From Ligula intestinalis (Eukaryota; Platyhelminthes; Cestoda; Diphyllobothriidea; Diphyllobothriidae): DNA of 64,000 nt. Position 1 is the stretch's first letter; every line of letters begins with the position of its first letter. Of this stretch, positions 37,046 to 49,840 are shown piece after piece. The translations under genes were made by a program, and so were the position numbers. The notes under the pieces are model-generated. The model did no database searches. It had not been told where the DNA came from and saw nothing but the letters and a program-made list of their open reading frames with translations. The stretch is from NCBI GenBank assembly GCA_036362985.1, contig JAYGXS010000007.1, positions 12,394,346 through 12,458,345 of the forward strand. Reading direction: 5' to 3'.

Positions 37046-37165
37046 GTTAGTTGCATTTTTCTGACGATTTTACCGATTTTGGGTTGCAGACCAAACGCCT
37101 TTTTATACCAGGTCCTAGGTCATATTCACCAAAATTTGTCCTTATAGTACACAGTGAAAGCCTAA
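37046..37165 (+). repeat. Second repeat family, copy 3
   Basis: 'ttctgacgattttacc', 'gcagaccaaacg' and 'aggtcctaggtcatattcacc' align to the copies at 29.5 and 30.7 kb. Confidence 0.5.
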
Positions 37166-37633
37166 GCCCAGCAATGAACGAATCTAATAAGAAGGTAACG
37201 TTTATAAAAACTTTGCAGTATTCTGTCGTTTAGTAGGAAATATTACGTGATTGCATTAGTTTTACCAATTTCCCTTCAGTAAAATCTACATTGGGAGGCC
37301 ATCTAGAACAATTTAAGCCTTTAGAACGCTCATCATTCTTTTTTTGTTTCTGGGGATCATTCTGCTGGCATAGTAAGTGACATTTTCCATTTCAATCAAG
37401 GGAAGCCATCAGCGCAAATGGTTTGCCAATTCAGGCGTGATCAGCCAGTCATAATAGAACGAAATGCACCCAACCCATTTTAACAATATAATTTGCTTAC
37501 AGACAGCAATTTAATACACCAGCATTACAAGTTTACCAAAGATTAAACTGTTAACAGACACAGACGCGTTTAGCTTGCAAGGGGCTGATGAGACAATGAA
37601 GAAAGCTGGCATAAATTGTTTTGGATTTGATGC

Positions 37634-38048
37634 TACATTAGTCACCGGTTATTTAGCCCACGGTTAATAGGCCCAGATGCGTATTAAGCCCAGTTCAGCT
37701 TGGGACGGAATTTTAAATTGCAAAATCCGCCGGCTTATAAGCCCAGTCACCGACTACAATCCCCAGTTTGCAAACAAGATAGAGTGAGATTCTCATATCT
37801 CTGCGTACGCAACTGGTTACGTGTCGTAAATCATTGTTTGTTTGTTTTTGTTATGAATTAACATGCAGAAAATCAGCATTATTTTCTTGTACATAACAAA
37901 CCTCTTATCATAATACTGTACGTATGTATTGTATAGTGCCTACCCTGTGTTTGCTAAGTACTCTCCGGTTAGTGCGCAGGCCGCTTATTAAGCCCAATTT
38001 CGTTTGGGCCCGTCGTTGGCTTTATAACCGGCAACTACTCTATTAGGC
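37634..38048. mobile_element. Foldback/MITE-like element with terminal inverted repeats
   Basis: The left end 'gtcaccggttatttagccca' (~37,640) is the inverted counterpart of the right end 'ggctttataaccggcaac' (~38,019-38,036). Inside, 'ttaagcccagttcagcttgg' near 37,684 and 'ttaagcccaatttcgtttgg' near 37,988 each form a small hairpin around AAGCCCA/TGGG. There is no coding capacity. The superfamily is unknown, and target-site duplication is unclear. Confidence 0.55.
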
Positions 38049-38189
38049 GACAACTGCTCTCTTACCCCGAATATGTACTTTTTGCCATTATGAAGGCACT
38101 AACACACAAGCTTACCACTACTTGAATGACGACAATTTATTTAAACCACTTGTTATATACAGGCTGTTCACAGTGAAACATAAAACTTA

Positions 38190-38960
38190 TTTTCCCTGGT
38201 AAAAATTTGAAGATGGTATAAACAACAAAATGTAATGGATGCATTAATTTCGAGAGGGCTGTTCACTTGCTACCTCTCATTGCATAACGTGAATGAACGT
38301 CAGAGAAAATACACAATTGACTTCATACAGAAAAAAATATTGATGAAAAAAGGCAAGGTCACTGTAAATCACTAAGAGGCAATCGATTAAAATGAAAATT
38401 TAAACGCTGCAGGATGCAAAAACTGGAAGAAAAAAACGTCCAAGGCAAAAAAATGAAGAAAGAAACTTTTAAACAGGTAATTAATCTTATAAAGGTAAAC
38501 GTAGGTTCACCGCGTGCTCCAATTGTTTACATAGGTCGGTTTTACACCGCAGGTTTTACAACCCGCAGCTTACGCTACCTGAAGGAAGCGTACTTATGGC
38601 CTCTTAAACCAAACCTATATAAACAATTTGAGCATGTAGTGAAACTAACTTAACCTTGGTAAGACTGGCTCCCCATTTACACATTCTCCTCACAATTTAA
38701 TTTGCCTTGGACGTTTATGTCACCAGTTTTTGCTGCCTACAGCGTTTAAATTCCCCACTTTATCGATTGTATCTTGGGCATGTACAGTGACCTTGCCGTT
38801 TTGTATCTTTGGGTATGAATTCAATCATACATTTTCTCTGACGTTCATTCACGTTGTGCATTGACAAAAAGCAACTGAAGGGCACTCTCGAAATTGATGT
38901 ATTTATTACATTTTGCCGTTTATACCATCTTTAAAACAGTGAAATATGATGTATTATACT
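38190..38960. mobile_element. Large inverted repeat (foldback), arms ~250 bp
   Basis: The left arm (~38,195-38,460) is the imperfect reverse complement of the right arm (~38,695-38,950). Shared blocks on the left are 'gaagatggtataaac', 'cgtgaatgaacgtcagagaa', 'ggcaaggtcactgta', 'caatcgat', 'atttaaacgctg' and 'aaacgtccaaggcaaa', each found inverted on the right. The centre (~230 bp) carries part of a 79-codon frame of unknown nature (38,414-38,653). It may be a foldback transposon, an internally deleted long-TIR element, or two copies of a repeat in opposite orientation. Confidence 0.75.
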
Positions 38961-39940
38961 AATGCATTAACCAACATTTTACCTTGAACGCGGTTTGTTT
39001 AAATTCGAATATAAGTTAAAGCTTTATATAAATTGATTAATATAAGAGGAGAAATGACTCAAAGTCTTTGGTTTTCTTAAATAAATTATCAGTAAGTAAC
39101 AGTTGACTATCTTAGCCAAAATCTGCTACCAAACTCCTTCGTTGATTTGGTTTGATATTGTTCTCTGTTTCATAGAACGTTGTACAAATCATTTGTTTTT
39201 TACTTCTAGTAGTTTATAGTTTATATGTCAAAAACACATTACTTAGACAAATATTTAGCATCTAAACATCCTTTACTTGAAAATTTTATTGAAAACAATG
39301 AGTGACGCGAAAGTTGTTTTGGATCAAACTGATCTGTCAGCCCTCTTTAATTTGACGAACTATATTGAAAAGTATGAACCTGTATTTAGGATTCTTAACT
39401 CACTTCTGGACTCAAATTCATTTTAAAGCAACCTCACGAGTTTACCTCAGATTGAGTCTGTGGTGCATTATTATCATCAGAAGTTTCAGATAGATCAAAA
39501 CGTAGCTGTAATTTAATCTTCCACAAACTTTCCTCAAACGAGTAATCCAATGGTAGCAATACACAAGGTTTTTTAACAATATGGGATAAGTATAGGCAAA
39601 ATGTCTATCAAAAGACTAAATTCGCAAAATAGAGACAAACCGATTTTGATTACATATTCCATCCACGCTGAAGCTCAAATGCAACTACAAAATTCTGAAA
39701 GAAATACAAGTTTTTCGGAGTTTTAAAGCATATTTAGGCCCTGACTTGAGCCCGATGCAGCGCAGACAAGTTTTTCACAAAGACAAAGGGCGTAAACAAA
39801 GTCAGCCACATAACGTCACAGAGGATGAAAACACTCCACAAAAATGCTACTTCAGAGGAACAATTTACGAGTTCCTCCTCCTCTGTGAAGGAAAACGATA
39901 ACTAGCAACGTAGCATCAGCTTAGGTGGCTTAAGGGCGAC
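38961..39940. other. Upstream flank of the full-length-like LINE
   Basis: May include its 5' untranslated region; no coding motif recognised. Around 39,298-39,425 a plus-strand frame starting at an ATG reads MSDAKVVLDQTDLSALFNLT and ends in TAA, possibly the start of an ORF1-like protein. I am not sure of it. Confidence 0.35.
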
Positions 39941-39958
39941 TTTTGTCTAATAATAATA

Positions 39959-42900
39959 ATGACAACCAGAGAGCAAATAATGAACCTGTCGAAGCAATTA
40001 AGGAAAAAGAATAAGGTTCAAACAAAAAGACCCCGAAATAGTACAAGCCCATTAGACATGAACGACACTTATCCTGGATCAAATCAAGATACACTGATAA
40101 ATAGCAACACAAGCCTAAACATATCCAGATATAGCAATACCAGTCCTAACTCAACAAACCAAATTAGTAAACCAGTGTTAGATTATTTCCCCCAAAAAAC
40201 CCAGAAAAGACCACCATTCCCAAACAGAATTGCATATCAAAACGAATATCCGTATAAAAACGCACACCCTCACATGACACCTAACCCCTTCTCTCAACTT
40301 ATGTATCCTAGCCCATACACAAGACGACCACCGCAAACCCAACCCTTTCAATATAACACACATACTCAAATCCAACCTCGCACAACACCATACTCTCCTA
40401 TAGTTACATAATGCCAGCAAATCCCATCACGTTTATCACCAATTTTCCCAATAATGCACAATTCACCACAAATAGTCCAACACCACCATATTATCCACCA
40501 ATCACACTATTTCCGCACATGAGCCCTCAACACAATCAAACAAGTAATAGGAATCCATTTTCTCACAACAGATTCCAACTTTTGTGTCCGACACCATACG
40601 TGTTGCTCTTATTAATGCCAGATCGATAGTAAACAAAGTTTCACGACTTAGGACTTTAATTGATACACACAATCCCGATATAGTTTTTTAACAGAAACAT
40701 GGACAAACGAATCAACCTCTAATGCTTCACTTTTTATGCCAAACTACATCTTCTATAGACAGGACCGTGCTAATAAACGAGGAGGAGGTTGTATGATCAA
40801 CATAAGATGTACCATAGAACATAGTGGCTTTGAGGTTATACAGGAGACGTTCAATGGCAAAGCGTGTTTCGCTATAATAACATCCAAGACCCTTAAAAAC
40901 ATTATAATTGATGTTTGCACACTCCTTCGGAATATGGTAATGATGACATGGGCCTTAAAATCTACAAGATATTCAATCAAATATCCAAACCAAATATAAG
41001 ATAATTGCAGGAGACTTAAACCGTCCAGAAATAAACTGGACAGAACTATCAGCCCCATCCAGACATGATGAATTATTATCATAAAGTTTATTTTGTTACT
41101 GGACGCAAATAATAATAAAAACCAACCAGAGGAAACAATATACTCGATGTTATTCTCACCAATGATATCTGGCCCTTATATACGCACTACGACAGCTTAA
41201 CCTTTGATAGTGATCATAAGGCAATAATAGCAGTGCTCCCTCTTAACATTTAATAAGACCTGATCCTAGTTACACTTCTATAAACCCCAAAAAGCTTGAC
41301 AGTGAATCTTAGAATAACTACATGAGGTCATTGGATTGGAGCTCTTTCCTCTTAACAACATCCCCTGTAGAAGCTGTGAACATATTTTACGCCACCTTAA
41401 TTTAATTGGGGATACCCTAATTAACGAGAGATCCCCATGTTAGAAATCACTTATCCCAAACTTCCTTTCCAAAGGGCTTAAAAAACTTTAAAAAAAACTG
41501 CACTACCCATGTGTCAATTATCGATCTACACTCAGAAGCATTACAGAGATTCACGAGTTAACCCAGAACGTTGAAATAAATCAGACAATAGCAGCAGAAC
41601 ATCGAGCAATCGAGTCCCCAAAAAGGACAGCCTAAATTAATTATCATCAAAAACAGGGTCCCCAAATCATGCTTGATGACCAACGAATAGTAAGAACACA
41701 TGACAACCAAAAAGCAAATCTTTTTTAACGAGTATTTCTCAACCAACTATTAAATCGAGGAAGAACCAAGCCCCCAACCAACAGAAATGACGGCACTCAT
41801 ATTAAAAGAGATATTATTTAACGAAGTACCTGTAGAGGAAGCTATCCGCCAACTGTCCACTTCCATATCGTATGGAAAGGGATAGAATCCCTCCTTGCAT
41901 ACTGAGACATATGACATATGCTCCTATATTTCTGTCTAACCTTTTTCTCATTACTGCAGTCAAATAGTACTTATCCAGAAATATAGAAAAAATAATGTAT
42001 CACCCCAATTTACAAAAAAGGAAATCGGTCCGATTCCAAAAATTACCGTGGTGTTCACCGTGCATCGGTTTTAGCAAAAATCTTAGAAAATATAATCAAA
42101 AACCAAATGCTAGACCATCTGACGAATGTAAATCTCATACCTGCCTCTCAACATGCCTTTTCACCCCAAAAGTCATGTCAGTCCTGTCATCTCATTTGCT
42201 TGGAATTCGTCTCCAGACATCGAGATGATGTGAACACGGTAGCTACAATTTACTTTGATCTAAAAAAAGTATTTGACAAAGGTCCCCATAAAAGACTGAT
42301 CGTGAAGCTAGTAAGTCACGGGATTCGGCCTCCCCCTTGATTTCCTCAAATCCCATCTTCAAAACCGATTCCAAGTAGTACAACTTCGAAATATAGTATT
42401 AGAACCAGCTCATATATGCAGTGGTGTTGTTCAAGGCACTATCCTAGGTCCCCTCTTATTTTTCATTAACATTCATGAGTCATCCATGATATCAACCTCT
42501 GCTTAAACATTTTTATATGCAGATAAGTAGTGTGCATAGAACAATTGAATAAGATCTTCAAAAACTAAACGACTGGAGTGTTCAGTGGCAAATGCCGTTT
42601 TCACCAACAAAATGTCATCTCATGATTTTTGGACCACTTAAACTTTCCCCCATAATGTTTAGTGGTCGAGAAATAAAAGAGCTAAAATTTTAAAAATATT
42701 AAGGTATAAGCTATTCTTATACTCTTGGATTATCCACACAAATCGCACCAAAAGCCAATCGACTATGTGGCTTCATATGTAATAATTTTACATCAATCAC
42801 ACTTAAGACTAAACATTACAAAATGTACTTTTTACGTTTTCTAGATTTTTGCTCAATATTTTTCGGTACCATGTCATCAGATGACAGACATAAACTAGAA

Positions 42901-43353
42901 AGAATCCAAAGAATATTTAGCAGATTTCTGTGCAAACGTGAAGACGCCCACGACTCCTATACAATAATGTACAATAGATATGGTCTTAAACCCCTCTGGC
43001 AAAGGTGACTCCAAAATGGTGTAACTTTCCTATTTAAAGTGACACTTAATAATAACATCCTAAGCAATAGTATGTTAACAAATCAAAACGGTTCCCGGCC
43101 CACTAGAAACAACCAGCATACCATTCGTAACGCTAAAGCTAGGACGGCCCAGCGATCACATTTCTAAACCATAAGATATGCGATCATATGGAATGCCCTA
43201 CACAACGCTATTCGCAAAAGCCACATTTTAGCCGAATTAAGAATAAGGACCAAGCCGTTCTTCTCAAATAACTTGGCGCATATATTTCCGAACAAAATAG
43301 GACACTTTGCTAACCAGTTCTTTTACATCCAATTCGGACCAAAAGGGATCTAA
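39959..43353 (+). pseudogene. Almost full-length LINE: ORF1-like region, endonuclease, RT, C-terminus
   Basis: Mutated but nearly complete non-LTR element. 39,959-40,629 encodes a Pro/Asn/Thr-rich, ORF1-like region in two overlapping frames. It is followed by the endonuclease start RVALINARSIVNKVSRLRTL and NPDIVF, then by frameshift LTETWTNE, and IFYRQDRANKRGGGCMI. RT blocks: SKNYRGVHRASVLAKILENI, NLIPASQHAFSPQKSCQSCH, VATIYFDLKKVFDKGPHKRL, GIRPPP, SGVVQGTILGPLLF, and FLYADK, where YADD has become YADK. The thumb reads RHKLERIQRIFSRFLC and YGLKPLWQR. The end is IIWNALHNAIRKSHILAE, then FGPKGI and TAA at 43,351-43,353. Many stops and frameshifts are present. It is related to the minus-strand LINE at 9.8-11.4 kb. 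Confidence 0.88.
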
Positions 43354-44185
43354 CGGTCCAGGAGTGTTTCCGCACATTTTGGGGAAAACAAGCCACAACT
43401 GGAGGCTTTTCAGACGAAGGTTTCCAACGCTGATCAAATCAAATCTTAAGCAAAATTTTGCCATGCCTCCTTTTCCAATATTTAACAATAACTAGGAACA
43501 ATTTATATTTTAATTCTTCGAATAATATAACAACGTTTATAAAAAAATATTATGAAATAAATGTATTTTCTCTACAACTATATTAAAATATATATATTAT
43601 TCACCCTTATAATGTATCAGAAGCATAAATGATCATCATGTAAATCTCAATCTCACTTATAAATTCGACAAAAGAAAGGCCAAGTGTCTTCTGCCGATGT
43701 ACTTGAATGAAAATGGTGCTTCGCAGCTGCCTCGACCACATCTGCAACGTCTCATCTAATTATCAAAATCCTGACCATGGAAAACGATTGTAATCTCCGT
43801 ATCGAGCAGAACCATCTAAACGGAAGATGCAATGTCCTGAGCTGATTTTTTTCGCTTTCTAACTGACCGTGGCTAAGTCCACCTCAGTTAAAGGACATGA
43901 CAATTATTCCAGACCTAAAGTATTTTTTATTATAAAAACAATAAGATGTACAATGTATAGTTATATTATTTCATGTTTTTCTAGTATTGTACCTTAGAAA
44001 TCATTTTTTTTCACTAAAAAAACAAACTGCCTATTTCGCAAGCTATTGACCTACCAAAAGACCAAAACAAATACAAAATTCACTGAGCAAGAAGGGGTTT
44101 GGGTTAGGTTTTTCCTGCCTTCGGGGGTTTTTGAGGTCGCCAAATATGTGCTTTACAAATAAACATTATTATTATAACGCATGTT
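43354..44185 (+). repeat. LINE 3' region with (ATT)n tail
   Basis: Ends with 'cctgccttcgggggtt', then 'gtgctttacaaataaac' and a short attatt run at ~44,165-44,176. This parallels the hairpin, 'ctacaa' and ATT-run end of the minus LINE at 9,181-9,240. The shared design marks the probable 3' end. Confidence 0.55.
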
Positions 44186-45995
44186 TTCACTGTTGCAAAA
44201 AAAAAACATTTAAAATTTTTCAATTAAAAAAGGGCTTAGTTAATAAGTGTCATCTGAAAAACTTACATGCTGCATTTCATTTGTAAAACTAGTTTTAGGA
44301 AACCCAAAATATGAAGGGGAATTGTCATTATTTTTTTTAAACATAAAAATAATATAATGACGAAAGTTATAATTCTGAAGGTGTATTTAATCTTTCGTTG
44401 TAGACTCAACTGCATTTTCTGCAACCCTCTATTAGTTTGTTACGCGGGGCATGTTTGTCAATGGCACTCTTACGGATACAACGCTATTCAGAAGTCGACG
44501 TGGTAATTTATATTTAACTAAATGCCTGTGCTTCCTTAATATTTTGATATTTCCAAACACAGTACCAGTATAAGGAGGGCACAGTTCACAGGCCTGCAGT
44601 CCATGAGGTTGGCTCTTTCTGGCTCATGAAGCTTTCTTCTGTAAATGCTAATTTAAAAGTGCAGCCTTTAAGCCTGTATAGCTGAAATACAGCAGTAATC
44701 ACCTCCTGGCCTGTGTACCATGGCGCCATTGTATCATGTACTCGAAAAACTCATGCCTTGTAATCTATGCTGACAATTACTTATGCTTTACTCCGCTAAA
44801 GCGTGCAGACGCATGCAAAACATTTGAGGTCAGCTGAAATAATGACAATGGTGTTTTGCTTCAAAGTTCTACATCTTGCCAAATTGCAGTACATCCTTAA
44901 GAAAATATGAAGATTTTCATGCAGCGTCAATGTGATTCCTGAAAAACTTGCAAGTATTTTTTCATAAGCCAACTATTAACAATGCAGAAGGTGTGCAGCT
45001 TCCTAACCTAATAATGATTAACGTTCAAGCGCCGATATTAACTTGCGCGTGAATGCATTGTTTAGAGGAAAATGCCTAACATATTTTGCTGTTGCTCGCG
45101 TAATATATCGATATGGGACCGTGTGTAAAAGCAAGATTTCTAAATCTCATGTTGTTGGCATAGATTCAAATTTTTCTTCCAAAAGTTCTTCATTTCCGGA
45201 AGTAGTAATGAAGTGGAATGCATTATTGGAAGTTCCACAATCCAATCGTGAAGTCTATTATCACGCGTAACTTCTATCGCTTTCTAGGTCTCTCTGAACG
45301 ATCCCCTGTTACCTCTACCCCAAAGCCCTCAAGTGCAGCAGTTAAAGCATCCAGTGTTTATGCAGACTAACGACAGCCTTTCTTGAAAAGACGAGAAAAA
45401 TCTGAATGATCCAACAAACCTTCTTTTTTCGTTCAACACTGCATTGGCCAATGTTCAAAATCTGGCAGTTTATTAAGTTTTTCTTTGTTGACGGTTACTC
45501 ACGTTGGGAAGTGAAACCACCCGGGAGCAGTTGTCCTGGCGACAAGAAGAAGGAAACAGTTGCCAAGGATATCGTCTATTCTTTTTGTTATAGCGAATAT
45601 TATTTTTAGCTGGAAGGTATTACGAAACTTAACTCTTTGGGTATGTTAACACTTTTATGCATACTACTATCCACTTTTGACATTAGGCGAGAATTATTTT
45701 GCCAGACGTAGTGTTCGCATTTAAAAACAACCTTACGAAGCAATTGCTCACGAATACGATAATGTTCAAGCCATTCACACAGCATTAGCTGTGTTAATAG
45801 GGAAATGCAGTTTAGCAAACGCACGTGAGACAAAACACCTGCATACGGCTCTTGCAATTAACTAGCCTGTAATCAACAAAGCTGCCCAAATGTGGCATCC
45901 AAAATTTTTGTCTTTGCATTCCTCCTCTGAACAATTTAGCTTCCCGTTATCAATCACTCAGCTACAGATTTATATCTGCCCCTTATTAGCATTGC
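44186..45995. other. No supported gene
   Basis: Short frames near 45,043 and 45,406 (+) lack recognised motifs. Confidence 0.3.
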
Positions 45996-45999
45996 CCAT

Positions 46000-46915
46000 G
46001 TCCTGAAAATGTATAAATTTGGGCAAAAAACATGTTCTAGCATTGTCATTCATCTTTTCTATGCTGTACTTAACTGTGGTTTAAAGCGTACACACTTATC
46101 AACGACATATAGTTTGTTACAAAATTATGATCGACAATTTCTGGTTCAACTTTGGGTGGAATGCATTTTCCATGTTTTCCTTATCTGTCATAAGATAACC
46201 GTAACATGCACAAAACAATTAAGCGCATTATGTCAGTTATTTATCGGTGCGAATTTAAAATGTATAATGCATAAAATTTTGTAGAATCAAAATAAATTAT
46301 GCATGACAAGCAAATTTGCCTAATAACAGTTCGTATATGTGCGTAAGCCCAACCTTTGACAATTCATGATACGTCATTTCAAAGCTACGGGCATGCCGTC
46401 AACATAAAACCCATGCATTTTTTTGTCAGCACATGCAGCCTAAACAATTTTGGCTTAAAATCTTGCAATACGCCGATATATGCGACAATCTGATAGTCTT
46501 TTGTTAGTCGTCATTGACGTAGTTTGTGATACTGTTTATTGCGAAGTCTGCTTTTAGAAATTCCAATAAATCTTATGGAAAACATGCTCGTAAAAAACGT
46601 TATTGTACTTGCTGATAGCAAATAATACCTTCTTTAAATGTTTAGGTTAAAGGAAAATTACCTTTCAGTTAAAAGAATACGTTGCTCATTACGAGATTGT
46701 AGGCTGCTGAGGTAGACATGCGTAATAAATCGTATCCATCAATTTATGAATACTGTATTTACTATATATAACATATGACAAGTCTATTGTAATATTTTTT
46801 AACAATTGTGTGACTTCTTTTTCCGACTATGGGCGAAAACCTTGTTTTCGTTAAACAGTATTTATACTGCGCAGTTTGTAAATCTTGAGTTTGAGTGTAG
46901 CAGTCAGTAGTCTTC
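46000..46915. repeat. Dispersed repeat copy B (partner at 22.6-23.5 kb)
   Basis: Shares 'gtttgtgatactg', 'accttctttaaatgt', 'acaattgtgtgacttctttttc' and the end 'cttgagtttgagtgtagca' with copy A, in order and orientation. Confidence 0.55.
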
Positions 46916-48480
46916 AAATTATTTCGGCCTTTTGAAAACTTTTTCTAATCGAAAGATTACCTTTTTTATGCATATGCTGATGACGGTAAGTTATCGTAGC
47001 ACATTCTGAAGGACGATATATAAGGGGATTGCGCTTTAAAGTTTTCGCTAAACAGGCAAAAGCCCAATTAGATGCATGTTACAATTCCTTTGTGCACAAC
47101 AGCAGGTAATTAAATATTTTAAATTTAACCGTTATCCATATTTTTTAACATGTGAAATGTTTCTTCCAAAAAATACACCGCAAGTAGGATCGTGAAAGTA
47201 ACAGCTTGCAGTAGACAAGGTTGATTAAATGTAGATCACAGAGCTTGCTTCCACCAATGGTTATTTATAAATGCAGCTTATAAGACTGGATACCTCAGAC
47301 ACCAAGCTTTATGCGTTTACTGTTCGTAGCAATCAACTTCTGACCGGAGGCGTCGTCCATAAGGCCATATTTGACTTCGAAGGCTTGCTTGTTTCTCTTG
47401 TCACTGGGGCAATTCGCAATATTGTTACACATGCCCCAATCCATTTTTTCATATTTCTAGATTAAATTCCAAATCAAAAAATATGTGCAGGTCCTGCCAG
47501 TGCAGAAACAATTGCTTAGGAAACTTGCAATGCTCAATAATGTTGACTACAGTAATCGTTTTGCAAATAAGCAGAATGCAAAAATTGAACACTTGCATAC
47601 GGCAAACTATTTTTAACAAGTCACGTCAATTACGGCTGAAAATCATTGCCTCCTTTGTATACCATTGTAATAATTTAACTATATCGACCGTATAGGTTAA
47701 ATAAAGACCTTTAGCAGGTGCTGATTACCGGTGACACAATTCTGCCCTGCTTAAGACAGTGGAGAACGTACCTGACCATTCATTCATTAATTCATTCATT
47801 CGTATAGTCTCGATACCTTCCCGTCAGGCTTAACGTTTATGTGGAAACTGGGCGAAATCCAATCAACTTCGTCTTTTCGGATGCGTGAGGCGTTGGGATG
47901 GGGGTGAGATGGATAAGCAAAGGCCAGTAGTGACGATAAGGTTTGATGGAGCAGTCTAGGGCAGGGAAAAGTAGGGGGTAGAGCGCGGATGACTGCATGC
48001 TGCTAAGTTACTGTGGGTAAAGCCAGATATGGAGCTTGTAGGAAATTCGTTTGTGCAAACACCACAGGCGTAGTCAGGCTAATAGCGGTCGCTTTTGCTG
48101 TTGCTAGCAGGTGGTTAATGAAGGGAGGGGGTCTTTAAACAGCTTTCATTATTTTAATCGACTGTATTACCTTGCGACCTCGTCAAGATGACATTTTAAG
48201 TCAGGGAGGTAACATGGGACGAGTTATTCGAAATGTCCACAGCAGGCTCCAAAGTAAGATGGAGTATATGTTTATTGGTAATAGTCTTTACACACTATGC
48301 TAGTTCGACAGGCAGGGCGATAATATTCACGCACAAGTTGTGCGACTGCCAACTCAATCAAGGTTAAAGAATTTTCTTTCAAATCACACACGAATATACG
48401 ATATGCGTTAAAAATAAAAGAGGTGGTCTAGAAATAGAAAAGTATTCAAATCCTTAGACTACAAGGAAGGACGTGAATTC
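46916..48480. other. Mostly unassigned; LINE scrap near 48.2 kb
   Basis: A short (ATTC)n-like run occurs at about 47,780-47,802. Around 48,200-48,260 the sequence resembles the lower end of the LINE scrap at 24,690-24,760. No gene is supported. Confidence 0.35.
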
Positions 48481-48489
48481 CTAGAAGCG

Positions 48490-49840
48490 ATGTACTCAGA
48501 CATTTTATGCATCAAGTGACATGTCGAGTTGGATTGTTCGTACAAAAGTCTCAAACATAAATTGGCGAGACGCTAACCTTTCCAAATAGAAGGAGATACA
48601 CTGCAGCATTCTATGCCACTGCATTATTGATTTTCCTACGATTTAAACTGATAACTTTAAGTTGTTTTTAAATTCCCTTTTCCCCATGTCTGAAGACAAA
48701 GCGGGGTCTCCAGCTTCGAAAATTCACAAAATAAAAATTCTCTTTCTCGAAGAGCTCAAACTATATTATTTGGGATGCCTAAATTTCAGCATATACCGAG
48801 TACGCACCAAACAAGTTGAAACCAGATTCCCGCTACTCTTTAACTTTGAATAACTCTAACTTTTCAGTCGAAAAGCTTCTACATAAACATTTATAAAATA
48901 TACATTTCGGTACTGGGTATCAGATCGCAGGGTGGTAAAGGAAAACTTGCAGCGCTCATAACGTAATATATTTTCGATCAGATACCTGTCTTTTTTATAT
49001 GTCAACGTATGATTTTGTTCTGAATGCATATATTGCCCCTTTACTTTGCAGCCCATATAATATATTATTCATACTTACCTCTAGTATTTCAAGATATGAA
49101 CTGGTTTGCCCGTGGTCCGATGATTGCTTCCAAAGTCGTTAAACTCTTTTTCAAGTTAAATTCCTTTCTTTCCTTTGTTTCATTGAAAGTCTCTCTCTCT
49201 GTACTTATTGTTACATTGGTTTAAAAATACAACACATTAAAGCACAAATGTATGCATTTCTTCGCAGTCAATTGGATTACAGGTAGTATCGTTTTATTAA
49301 TCTGAAGTACCATTTCGCAGAAAATAATGATTTATTCGTTTGTTGGTTGGTCCATTGATCGGAGGCATGACATGCAACATAGCTATAAAAAAGAGCGAAC
49401 TCTGAAACAAAAAAATATTGAAATCTATAAAGGAAAAAAACCGTTAGCTCGTGAGCAATGCGTCCAGTGGGGAAAGGCATTGCGAAGGTAATCTGAACCA
49501 ACTTGACTATGAGTGCCAGGTTCGTCTTGTGCGGTCGATGCCAGAACCGTCACGGTATGCCTCTGCTCAAGTAGGGAAGACCACAAAGACTATAGCAAGT
49601 GATAAGTGATGGGATAAAGTAAGCCATGTGTTTTTATGTGTAAACTTTTGCACTAACAGTCCAGTGAAATATAGCTAATAGTGTTACGGCGTTTCTTTTC
49701 GCCGTTTTCAGACATGGATAACTTCGAGGTGCAACTCAATTTACCATAAAATGTAACGCCATAAAGCAAATACCATTATAATATAGCAAGTGGTATGATA
49801 ATTTTAATTTTATGACTTTGACTATCGCTTCATATTGCAG
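48490..49840 (-). repeat. Dispersed repeat, probable LINE 3' region (copy B)
   Basis: Scattered matching blocks in the same order as 17,990-19,270, but the region between the matches has diverged or contains insertions. It lies 3' of the LINE tail at 49,841-50,250 (-). Confidence 0.4.
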
